Positions 1 to 12,272 of a DNA stretch of 64,000 nucleotides are shown here, one piece after another (position 1 is the stretch's first letter; every line of letters begins with the position of its first letter). The position numbers and the translations under genes were made by a program. Source of the stretch: Hydra vulgaris (Eukaryota; Cnidaria; Hydrozoa; Anthoathecata; Hydridae); NCBI RefSeq assembly GCF_038396675.1, contig NC_088933.1:43073501-43137500 (forward strand), read 5' to 3'. Below the pieces are notes generated by a model. The model made no database searches. It had not been told where the DNA came from and saw only the letters and a program-made list of their open reading frames with translations.

Positions 1-1
1 A

Positions 2-628
2 AAGCCAGGATATGGAAGCTCTAACAATGGAAATACAGCGCGCCGCTTTTTTCAAAATGCTACTATATCTGCTGAAATAACAGGAGTCGATGAAAAATTA
101 ATTCACCGATTTTATGTTATTTTGCAGGTAATTTTGAGCGGGTTTGATATAGATGATGAAAAATTCAAAGATTATTGTGTGAATACCGCCCATTTATTTG
201 TTGCTTTATATCCGTGGTATTACATGCCTACATTTGTACGTAAATTGCTGATCCATGAAGCAGAAAATGTTAGGTATGCCTTTTTACCGATTGGACAACT
301 TTCTGAAGATGCCCAAGAGTCACGCAATAAGGAAATTAAAAACTTCAGATTACATCATTCAAGAAAATGCTCAAGAGAATCGAATATGAGAGACATTTTT
401 AATAGGCTCTTATTAACATCAGATCCATTTCTCTCGAGCATCAGGAAATTGGCCCAGAGACCGGTAAAATCTCTACATCAAGAAGCTATACAATTGTTAA
501 AACAACCTGAAGTCACCAGACAAGAGACAAGAAACGATTTCGATTTCGATACAAGTGGTTCAACATCAGATTCCAAATCGAATGATTCGAACATTGATGA
601 ATATGACAAACGTAATTTATGTTACTAG
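2..628 (+). CDS. C-terminal part of an unrecognised repeat-associated protein (left-truncated)
   Basis: The frame is open from base 2, at the window edge, to a TAG at 626-628, about 208 residues, so the N-terminus lies outside the window. The first internal Met codon is at 122, but the upstream frame reads as the same protein (KPGYGSSNNGNTARRFF), so I do not treat it as the start. Visible segments are a hydrophobic LYPWYYMP block, IGQLSEDAQESRNKEIKNF, a basic HHSRKCSRES run, LLLTSDPFLSSIRKL, and an acidic/serine-rich tail (DFDTSGSTSDSKSND). From memory, similar proteins occur in many copies in arthropod and cnidarian genomes, linked to large DNA transposons, but I cannot name the family. No catalytic motif is visible in this part. 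The next 330 bases hold a block that may belong to the same element. Confidence 0.5.
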   Translation, partial: KPGYGSSNNGNTARRFFQNATISAEITGVDEKLIHRFYVILQVILSGFDIDDEKFKDYCVNTAHLFVALYPWYYMPTFVRKLLIHEAENVRYAFLPIGQLSEDAQESRNKEIKNFRLHHSRKCSRESNMRDIFNRLLLTSDPFLSSIRKLAQRPVKSLHQEAIQLLKQPEVTRQETRNDFDFDTSGSTSDSKSNDSNIDEYDKRNLCY

Positions 629-960
629 GATTAAAGAAACAATTTTTTACATATATGTGAGTTAATCTTTTAGCAATTTAAAAAATAAAATTAAAATTAC
701 AAATTTCTGTTTTTTTATTAATAGTATAAATTTGAAAATAATTTTGCAATGTTTTTGCTCTAATTTAACTCCTGAATCATTAGCAATGATCTTGAAAACC
801 AAACTACATGAGATTTCATATTTTCAACGTATAAACAGTTTTGGCCGCCATATTGGACCCGCTATTTTGAATTTTTTAAATCTGACCTCAGATTCCTAAT
901 CAGCGACCTCGAAAACCCTTATGTAGGTAATTTGGGAATTTTGGCCACAAAATCAGGATT
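629..960. other. Element 3' flank with a conserved-looking block
   Basis: Non-coding. It contains GGCCGCCATATTGGACCCGC and a following stretch with GACCTCAGATTCCTAATCAGC. These are less AT-rich than the surroundings and resemble motifs I recall next to repeated elements in several invertebrate genomes. I infer that it belongs to the same element as the preceding reading frame. Confidence 0.3.
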
Positions 961-1009
961 TCGTTCCACTCTGCGAAGGCGCCAATGTTTTTCGCTTTGA
1001 AGTCACCGA

Positions 1010-1036
1010 TTTTAATAGTCGTAACGACTATTAAAA
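1010..1036. repeat. 12-base perfect inverted repeat
   Basis: TTTTAATAGTCG and CGACTATTAAAA flank a TAA loop. A further TCAC/GTGA pair lies just outside. It could be a hairpin or a subterminal repeat of a small element. The rest of 961-1540 shows no gene, only AT-rich DNA and a short GTAG run at 1440-1455. Confidence 0.6.
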
Positions 1037-1540
1037 TTTGTGATTGCAAAGCAAACAACATTCGCTCAAAAAATAAATTTTAAAGTAAAATAATCACATT
1101 GTTTAAAGTCTTCGTTGTTTGTAAAATTATTCGTTGATTTAGTTTAAAAAAAAAATTATTTATAGAATTTTAAATTAATAAAACTGCCTTAACATAATTT
1201 AATTTTTTTTTATGGTAACTTAAATAAAATGTAATTATTGTCAACAATCTCAAGAAGTTTTATTTCGTTCTCTCTTAAGTTTAATTAGTTTTTTCTTTTA
1301 CTCAATATGTATTAATTAAATGAATGTATATGTACTTTTATTTTCTCTTGATTAGAATAAAATACAAACTAACCTTATTATCATTTGGTTTCCTGTAAAC
1401 TGCACTTTTTATTTTTGTTTTCAAAATTTTGCATTCAATGTAGGTAGGTAGGTAATAAAACCCAATTATTGTAGCTTCTTACCTAAACTGTAATCATTAC
1501 AGTGTAATGTAATGAGTGAACATTAAATTTTGAGCTTCAT

Positions 1541-1611
1541 AATTTCGCGCAGCACTTGCAACTACCTCGCAGAGCACCATTTCTCAGCGGAGCACCGGTT
1601 AAGAACCACTG
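1541..1611. mobile_element. hAT (Charlie-like) transposon right end, solitary
   Basis: The block ends with GCACCGGTTAAGAACCACTG. Its reverse complement starts CAGTGGTTCTTAACC, the usual start of hAT/Charlie-type terminal inverted repeats. No matching left end or transposase is visible upstream, so this is a fragment. The following 8 bases, GTTTAAAT, would be the target duplication, but no partner is seen. From 1612 to 1930 nothing is recognisable. Confidence 0.4.
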
Positions 1612-1930
1612 GTTTAAATTGAAGCAATTTATTGATTTTTTTCTTTCCACCGCTTTTTTACCTTTTAATTAAACTTATAAACTCAAACTTTCCTTCACCT
1701 TTTAATAAAACCGTTTTGCTGATAAGTACAAATATTCTACTTTTATCCATTAGTTACACATTGAGATATAAATTTTGACATTTGTTAGAGTTTTTAATTT
1801 AATTTTATGATGATTTTATTATGTTGTATTTGTATTAGACATTTTAGCTTTATTTTAACTATTAATAAGAGTTAAAATACAGCTAAAATGTATATGTGCG
1901 TATAAAGTAGTATGTTAACGTGTGTATTTC

Positions 1931-2072
<142 letters not shown>

Positions 2073-2922
2073 GGTAGGCCAAAAACAAAAAATTTTGAAA
2101 ATTTAACATGTCTGCAAAAAAACATGATCCTTTTCACATATGAATACAAACTATAAAAAAAAATTTGGAAAAAAATATCATTGAGTGCTGCCGAATTTGA
2201 TTTGATTATTTTCATTTTTAGTCTAAAATATGTCAAAATAAGGGTTTTGTAGGAAAGTAAAAAAAGATTAAAATTTTTATATCTATAGGAAATATTTGTT
2301 ATTTGAGGCTGTTCATTTAATAAGCAACACGTTTTTGAACCTTTTTGGACTTCCCCATGTATAATTTTGTGTTACTTGTTTATCAACTCCTCCCCCGCCC
2401 CCTCTTTTATGCGCAGTGCTATTATTGTTAAAAAAGATATATCTCTAAGTAATTTTTTGCTAAAAATTTACTGATTCCGCTATAATAAGAATTGTAATTA
2501 AAAGGTTTTTTTCACGTCACATTGTAGCTAACCACCCTTTCCATGTGATATTTGGTGACATTTTCAATACCCCTCCCCCATATGGGGAGGGGTTTACCAT
2601 AATACAAGTAATAACTGCTTTTATAACCCCTTTTTAAATCATATATTGCCTGGATTACAGAAGAGTTATTTTATTTGGAATTATTTTGGGGTCTAATTAA
2701 AAACAGAAAAGCTAATGAAAAAGTAGTTATTATTTATACTCAGCTAAATCAACGAATAATTGCTTCTTATTAAAATTGCCTACAACTTTTCTGTGATTTT
2801 CAACCACGTTAAAAACTTCGTTTCGTTCAGCCTCGTCCTAAAGATAAGAAATATTATTTATCTATAATTTATTCTAAAAGTAGATTTGTAGGATTATTTA
2901 GATTTTTATTCATAATTTCTTC

Positions 2923-5475
2923 TCAATTAATTTTACGGTTTACCTTTGTAAGTATTTGGAGATAATCAGAACACAACTTAATTCCTCTCTCGGCTGCGTC
3001 ATTAGTCACTTTTAGAGTTTTGATAAACAGCTTCATTTTCAAATAATAGGCATTGTCGTCCCATTCTGAAGAAGGAATTTTAAGCCATTTTCCATCATCT
3101 TTTAAATTATGAAAAATCAACCAAGACTTGTTCCCAATATAAGATAAAATATCGGAATTTTTTCTAATCACTGGAAGAGTTGGTTTACCGCAATTGATAC
3201 CAAGTAGTTTTCCGTATTCTAGCATTTTTTTTGCAATTTTATCTTTATCATTTAGAGAAAGTTTATTTGAAAATAAACTTAATACAGACACCTGCTCGGT
3301 TAGATACCAAGAGTGTCTGCTTAAAACATATTGGGCTTTTTCAGCAGGTACACCGAAGTTTGGTATACCTTTAAGTGCTTCTAGATCATTAAATAATTCT
3401 ATATCATTAATTGGTGCATCGCAAGCCTTTGACGCTTCTAAACAAGCTTTAATGTAGATGGCTGAGCTAAAAGTCAAAAAGATTTTAAGGTTTTTTAAAT
3501 CAGATTCGGGTAAATCTTTTTTAAATATTAACATCTTTGGTGCATACAGCAAATACGCCATCCATCTTGCATGATGGTGAGCACCACATGTTTTCCATTT
3601 CTTGGGCTCTTCTCCACCTAATAGAAAAATTGCTAGTTCTGCAGCCTCTTTTTAATCGTCTCTTGGGTGATGCTTAGAGTGCGATACTTTCTCTAAGAAT
3701 TTGCGATTTTCATTTGCTTTTTGTTTTAAGAATGAATTTTCAAGATCAAGGGATCTATTTGAAAGTTTGAGAGGAATTTTTTTAGAGTGAAGCCATTCTT
3801 TTTGAAAATTATTAAACTCTATATTATCATCAGATGATGTCTCTTTTTGAAATAAAGCTTTCCAAAACGACCCTAGGATTAATTCTAAAACATGATGACG
3901 ACATGCAAGCCAGAGAAGCGTTTTTATAGATTTGCATTCTTCAAGAAGAGTTGCCGCTCCGTTTCTTACTCCAGTATTACAAGCCGTTGTATCGAAAACT
4001 TGGGCAACAATATTATCTTTAAGATCCCATTTTTCTAAATCTTCTATCATTCCTTTACATATAGAATGACCTGTGCCTGACTGAATAGATTTAATAGATA
4101 AAATTTTACCTTCCTCGCAGTTTGGAAAACCACTTACTAAAACAGTTAAATAGTCAAACTTTTTACCAGATATTTGCTTCATAAGTTTCCCATCCCAGTG
4201 AAGAGTAAAATAATCTAATCTAACTTTTTTTTTAAATTCTGCCATTATATTTCTTGCCATAATTTGTCTATTTTGCTTACGTGCTCTTCTAATTGTGTTT
4301 AGTGGAATATCTACATCATTAGCTTTAACCCCACCTAAAAAATACAGAATATAATTTTTCTTATCAACTAATCACACTAATAAAAAACTCATGAAACTGA
4401 TTAGTGATTTAAATATCAATCAAAAAGTAACCTAGAACCAGGATTGCTGAAACATTCATCATAAGCTGTGCGTTTGATAGTTTAGATCTATCAGCAGTTG
4501 CTGTTATCATTGGATGACAAACAAAGTTTCTTGGCAAAATTAAATTGATATTATCTGATACAAAATTTTCCATTACACCTGCAGAAGATTCAAAATTATT
4601 TACTTCATAATCAATTTTAGAAGAGCTCTGAGAATCTGAGTACATAGAACCTCTAGACGCAGCAAAAAATGATTCTTCAGTTGAGTCACTATCACTTTTA
4701 TAAACGCTGAAATCAATTTCTTTATCATTTAATTTTCTTTTCTTTTCTTTATCGATTCTTAATTTTTCTTTTTCCTCCTTCTCTATTTTTCTTTTGACAC
4801 TCAATTTTAACAAATTATCTTTTCCACTTATTCCTCCGGTTTTTACTCCACTTTTGAGTGTTGAAAACAAGAGAATATCTTCTTCTGCATTTAAATATGA
4901 TCTGGTTTTTTTAACATATTCTTTTCAATTCGGAGAACTAATATCAAAAAAATTATCCATTATTTTTCTAAAGCCTTGAATAAGTAAATCTTTTTTTGAA
5001 AAACATTTATGTTTAGACTTTGCAAGACTTCTCCATTTATCATGTAACTTAATAATACTTTCAATAATATACTTTTCCTGCTTGCAAGGAATATCAGCTT
5101 TATCCCAAAAAACTTTAACGGTTTTCATTGTTAATTTTGCAGCTAATTTTAATTTTGAAATGTTGCTTTTAGTACCTAATTCTTTTGTACATTTAGAAAA
5201 CACTTGAATCGAATTGTTCATCATTTTTAATTGATACCTTAACAAGCAAAACAGAAGATGAATTTAAGTTTATTTTCAAATTGAAAAGTAAAGTTATTTT
5301 TGGAAATAAAAAATTTAAGTTATAAAAATCTTTAAATAGTACAAACCTAAAAAATCTGTAGACATCTCTAGTAGTAGGCAGATAACTGGTATTAATATCT
5401 GCCAGCGGATATCCAACCAACCATATTTCATTTGTCGATTTCAATACTTTTGAGTATTTCTTTTTAATTGACTCT
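2923..5475 (-). pseudogene. Transposase-like gene, three exons, two in-frame stops
   Basis: One frame can be followed on the minus strand through three exons: about 5475-5347, 5237-4432 and 4334-2923. The introns are 5238-5346 (109 bases) and 4335-4431 (97 bases). Both have GT..AG ends with T-rich acceptors, and removing them keeps the frame. The frame is broken by TGA at 4925-4927 and TAA at 3652-3654; coding sense continues past both. The protein is about 780 residues. The middle carries LDYFTLHWDGKLM, an acidic FDTTACNTG segment and WLACRHHVLELIL, where the CxxH resembles the insertion motif of hAT-like DDE transposases. A late TNDAAERGIKL could supply the last acidic residue. I recall similar proteins as repeated transposon genes in arthropods and Hydra but cannot assign a superfamily. 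No ATG is visible for exon 1, so an upstream exon may be missing. Confidence 0.6.
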
Positions 5476-6130
5476 AAATTTTATGATTGCTAGAAAAATA
5501 ATAAAACGTAAAACATCTTCATTTCTTAAAAACGAATGGAAAGATGAATATAATTATAGAATTAATAAATTTAGTTGCTTTCTTAAAAAATATATTAGTG
5601 TTATGATACGTGCATCTTCGTTTTTTTTATTAACCTTGTTTTTTAAATTATCTTTAAACACATCTAAGCTAACTATGTTGTTTGAAAATAACAAGTTAAT
5701 TTATTTTAAATCAAAAATCTTTAAGTATCGTAAAATTTCATGGTATTTAATTATATAAAAAAGAATTTTAATTACATTTCTTTTTGTACGTAAACTTTAT
5801 GATTTAGCGGCTGTTACTTATGCAAAATATTTAGAAAAAAAAGAATAATTCGAATCAAAATACAACAAATTAGTTAAAATAGATAAAACACTGCTGCATG
5901 CTGCAGTAGATTATGTTGCTTACATTATTTTTAAATAAACAAGAATGCGTCGCGTGTATTGTTTGTTTACATGAAATACAATAGAAATATGCCGTCATTA
6001 GTAAATATTATGCCGAACAAATTAAAAAACGGAACAGAAGTAATGAAAGTTTTGTGTTTTAGATTTATTCATAACTGAAACTTAAAATGAAATTCGGCAG
6101 AACTTAGAGATGAGCTACAATTTTATTTTT
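5476..6130. other. No recognisable gene
   Basis: An open frame at 5468-5758 overlaps the start of the transposase-like pseudogene and has a Lys/Ile/Asn/Phe composition expected by chance in AT-rich DNA. The rest is non-coding. The inverted CTGCCGAATTT copy near 6090 probably belongs to the element end. Confidence 0.4.
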
Positions 6131-6281
6131 AGGTGCCCCAAGAAGTCCTAACGGTCTTGTCACAGAGCACCGCGGAAGTGCATTTAACCGGGAAGTTCAC
6201 GCCTCCTTCCTTACCGTGACGCAAAAATTTGTCCAGAGCTCGTTTCGAATCTGGATCTCCTGCTTATAAAGCAAGCGCTCT
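6131..6281 (-). mobile_element. tRNA-derived SINE, family A, 5'-truncated copy
   Basis: Read on the minus strand, it has part of a tRNA-like head (CTTGCTTTATAAGCAGGAGA, box B region GATTCGAAAC), then a body with GTCACGGTAAGGAAGGAGGC and a 3' end GACTTCTTGGGGCACCT. The A-box part of the head is missing. A fuller copy with the same body lies at 29185-29356. Confidence 0.8.
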
Positions 6282-7105
6282 TCTGATTTCATAAAACTTA
6301 CATATAAACGTCTTAATCGTTAGTATTATCCGCTCTGATTGTTAGTTGAATGAACGTTGGAGATATTTATAACAATTTTAATGAGCTTACGCTAGCAATT
6401 AAAGAATGGTTGGTACATGTTTCCATACCGCAAAGTCAGGTGGTGTCTTAGAGTCCGCAAAACTCGTAAGTCCATTTCGCATAATTATTTTTTACATGAA
6501 TAATTTTTCAATTTGATATAATTAAATTTATAAATAATTTTAGCCATGCTTTCTTGTTTGTTCAACGTAGCCGAAAGGATTATATTAACTTAAAGGATTA
6601 AGTAGAAAATAATAACTGCAAAATGGGAAAAATTTCTTTTTTATATGATAAGATATCGGGAGACGATAAGAGTTTAAGTTTGTTAGAAGATTCAAGTCTT
6701 ATTAAGGGCAATTAGATAATTTTATAATAATAAAACAATATGTATGGATAATTTATGAAAAATAAATAATAAGCTAAATTTTAAAAATTTAAATTACTAA
6801 TAACCGTTTTCATTTTTTTTTTCTTTCTCCTTTGAAATGTACAATTACAGCAAATTGGATATTTTTCGTCATAAATCCAAATAAACATTTACATTTAAGT
6901 TTTTTAATTCAAAAATTAAAGGCAAAGTTATAAAAAAATATGAAAATTACGTTTTCCACAATGTTATTTCGTTACGTAGTGAATGTTTTTGTACCGTAAT
7001 TATACAAAAACCGTAAGTGTATCAAAACAAATAATTATTTATGGTTAAAATAATTAAAATATTTGAGAATTTTGCAGACCTAAAGATGCCACCTAACTTT
7101 GCGAT
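6282..7105. other. No recognisable gene
   Basis: AT-rich DNA with stops in all frames. A T-rich tract and AG near 7077 could be a splice acceptor for the exon that follows, but the in-frame TAA just before 7106 argues for the ATG at 7106 as the first codon of this frame. Confidence 0.4.
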
Positions 7106-9138
7106 ATGGAAACATGCATCAACCTTAAAGAATATGAAAAATCAAGATTTGTATCTCTTTATGTTCGAGATAGTCGAACAATTGATTTAGCAATTAAAAA
7201 AGGCTTGCAACGATATATTAAAAAAGAATTAAAATATTATTATTTAACATACTGTTGCTATCATGGTGGGCGTCAATTTAAATCGAGATCAAAAGGGCTT
7301 CGTCCAAACCAAAGGTATTTGTAGATAATAATTAAAGTTTAGTCAGTAAAATCATAACTTTTTTCAACAAAAATTTTTTGTAAACTGAATATTTTGTTTC
7401 ACTAAAGATGCTATCTGTAGTCTTATTATTTATACATAGTACCTATAAAATCCAATGTCCATTTACAATTTGCATTGGTGTTACTGAAGATGGTGAAAAG
7501 TTCTGTGTGACAAAAGTTATTAATGAGCACAACCATGCAATTGACAAAGTAAATCTTTTATTTTTCTTATATAAAGGTATTAGTTTTTTGCTGAATAGGT
7601 GAAAAATGGCCAGTATACATGAATTAAGGGAAATTATTGAAAAGTCCAGGAAAATGTTTTGAGTTAGGGGGTTAGGGGAATCAAGGAAAAGTCTAGTATT
7701 TTGCTATTTTCCCCTCAAAAGTCAGTGAAATTTCCAAAATTTAGCTTGGTTTAACTTAAATGATAGCATTTTTTATATAGTTTTCTTTTCCCTAATTAAA
7801 TCTTTGCTATTAGGCAGAAAGACATTTACAAACAATAAATATTAGTTTAAAAAGTAATTACTATCATTTTTTCTTTATAAAATTCCAGATTTTTAATTAT
7901 CAGAGTCAGGGAAAAGTCAGGGAATTTGATTTAACAAAGTGGCTGGCCACCCTTAATAGATTGTCAAGAAATATTTTTACTGATGAAATACTATGTTTTT
8001 ATAACAGCAGCAATATTACATAACAGCAGAGGTTACAAAGTTTAAAAACTGAAAGATATGTATTTAGTTTTCTCATAGTTTTCATAAAAGCATTTGACAG
8101 GTAAACAACTAAAAAGGGGTTCAATAAAAAAAGGTTCTTAGTTTTTAATTATATTTTAAAATGTTATATTATTCTGTTGTTATATTTTTCTATAAGTTTT
8201 ATTAATTAATAGTTATTTTATACTTTCAACGTATTTGATAGAAATAAAGCATAAATAGATATAGAAATGGAAGCTTTGTTTGTTAACTATAGCTGTTTTA
8301 TCTGCTGCACTATTGTAAAAGCCAAAATGTCGCGATCTTTATTGATCTTATTGTTAATTTTATTTTTGCTTTTGTTATTTTAATATTTTGATATATAATG
8401 ATAGATTACTGAATTAATAAACTTAAACTTATGACTTACACCCCTTACATTGACTCAATTTGTGTTTGATTATTTTAAAATATATAATAAAATGTTTTTG
8501 TTTGTAGGATCTGGTTTAGTCATTGTTTTGTTTTTTTAACTGAGTAAATAGGCAGTTAAATGAATAACATTTCCCACTCAAGTTCTAATATAAAATTGTT
8601 TTTCATTATGACTTATTGTTGTATTTAAAGTTAGTTTTTATAGTTATGTCATGAAGCACCATTTTATTGAGTTCCATATTACTATCAAATAAAAGAAAAA
8701 GTAAAAATAGTACAATTGTAAATGATATTCTATTTGAATGTGCATGCAAATTAAATATTCATTTAAACTGTTGTTTTCCATTGTAGATAATACTTTGTTT
8801 TAACTTTGTCTATATTGACCTGAAATTGAGATAAATTAAAAAAATATTCTTTGAACTATAAACAAGTTTCTTATAAAGATTTATCTGTAAAGCAGAATTT
8901 TAGAAATAAAAAATTGCTGCTTATAAATAAGTTATAAATTTTTTTTATAAATCCTTAAAATGATAAAATTATTAATTTTTTCAAATTATTTATTACCTAA
9001 GAAATAATTGAAAGACTTCCAAAAGTTAGGAAACTAAATGAGGATCAAGAGAAAGATGTGAAACAAATGTTAAAGATACATGGCAATAAATGGCTTATTC
9101 ATGAGCATGTTCAAAATGAAACAGGTGGCGTTTATTAA
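7106..9138 (+). pseudogene. FAR1/ZSWIM-like zinc-finger protein relic (MULE-type), three exons
   Basis: Exon 1 (7106-7314) and exon 2 (7440-7548) join through a GT..AG intron in frame, giving GLRPNQ followed by STYKIQCPF. The joined exons show the WRKY/GCM-fold zinc-finger pattern of FAR1, MULE transposases and ZSWIM1/3-like proteins: a YEKSRFVSLYVRDSRTI helix, the CCYHGG cysteine, the second cysteine in KIQCPF, and the final HNH of VINEHNHAID. A third block at 9001-9138 (IIERLPKVRKLNEDQEKDVK, then NETGGVY) fits the segment that follows this domain, but the frame across 7549-9000 does not join with canonical sites and it ends in TAA. No DDE or SWIM domain follows. I therefore read it as a fragment of a MULE-like transposon gene or a domesticated relative, most likely dead. 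Confidence 0.55.
7602..7953. repeat. Candidate hAT-type MITE within the intron
   Basis: Both ends carry GGCCA motifs (ATGGCCAG near 7606, AGTGGCTGGCCACCC at the right end). The interior repeats GGGAAAAGTCAGGGAA-type text, reminiscent of non-autonomous hAT elements. The terminal repeats are too diverged for certainty. From 7954 to 9000 there is only AT-rich DNA without visible features. Confidence 0.3.
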
Positions 9139-9215
9139 AATATGGGCAATGTAAGTCTGAAATCCTAATTGTATTTGGAGTCTTAGTAGCAATTAAATTA
9201 AACATAACTGTAAAT

Positions 9216-9319
<104 letters not shown>

Positions 9320-9844
9320 TGTATATAGGTAATAAAAAAATTTAGTAAATTTGCAATCTGTCATTTAATTTTTGGAATTAGGTTAAATGAGGTTGGCAAA
9401 ACTTTACCGACCTCAATCTTTTTGAAGACAACAAAAATTGTTTGATAAATTTTTTTTAATAAATTTTGTAATATAAAATTTGACAAAGACCTATAAAGTC
9501 TTACATTTTCATATTGGAATAGAATGCAGAAGTTTGCATTTTTTATCTTAGTTACAACAATAATGCTTTTCTTTTATAAACAACTTTGCCAACTTGATAT
9601 TATATATTGGCATTAACGTTATAGTTATATTTCACTGTAACCAAGGATTTTAGGAAAATAAATTTCTCTGAACTGCGTATCTGTGTTTGAAAAAAAAAGT
9701 TCTTCATTTTTCTATTTTTATTTGAACTTTGTGTGATTTTTTTATTCACATTTTGCTAAAATTCTGCTCTACTAAAAACAAAATTGTTGCAAAATAACTT
9801 ATATTTATGATATATTTAAATAAATCAAAAAAAAGAAAACCAAT

Positions 9845-9948
9845 CGCGGAGAAACAAGTTGAGCGCGGTACTACCAGGGACATGGTGGGAATCGAACTCA
9901 GAACCTCTCGCTTATGAAACGAGAGCTCTACCACTACACCACTACCGC
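9845..9948 (-). mobile_element. tRNA-derived SINE, family B
   Basis: The minus strand begins with a tRNA-like head: A box TGGTGTAGTGGTAGAGC, anticodon arm with loop TTCATAA (CAU), and B box GAGTTCGATTCCC. A short body follows, ending in CAACTTGTTTCTCCGCG. The same head and body occur at 43121-43350 with a CAC anticodon loop. The 5' end abuts a (TA)n array. The frames across it are not genes. Confidence 0.75.
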
Positions 9949-10018
9949 ATATATATACACACACACATATATATACATATATATATATATATATTTATGT
10001 ATATATATATATACATAT

Positions 10019-10049
<31 letters not shown>

Positions 10050-10071
10050 ATACATATTATATATATATATG

Positions 10072-10154
<83 letters not shown>
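9949..10154. repeat. (TA)n array with TATG and TTTA interruptions
   Basis: A long TA array that starts at the 5' edge of the SINE and stops at the Tc1-type terminus CAGTGGTGGCTC. Translated frames are only Tyr/Ile repeats. Confidence 0.95.
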
Positions 10155-12194
<2,040 letters not shown>

Positions 12195-12272
12195 AGCCTT
12201 TTTAATGTTTGTAATGAAATAGCCTTTTTAATGCTTGTAATGAAATAGCCTTTTTAATGCTTGTAATGAAAT
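12195..12272. repeat. Tandem repeat, 3 x 26 bases
   Basis: The unit runs AGCCTTTTTAATGCTTGTAA plus TGAAAT. The first unit differs from the others by one base (ATGTTTG instead of ATGCTTG). Confidence 0.9.

Noticed and set aside
5468..5758. 96-codon plus-strand frame
   Set aside because: Overlaps the transposase-like pseudogene start on the other strand; composition is that of random AT-rich DNA and no motif is visible.
9845..9948. Possible functional tRNA-Met gene
   Set aside because: The tRNA-like head lacks a proper acceptor stem and is joined to a SINE body found again at 43121.
12195..12272. Possible CRISPR-like spaced repeat
   Set aside because: Units are directly tandem without spacers; it is a eukaryotic minisatellite.
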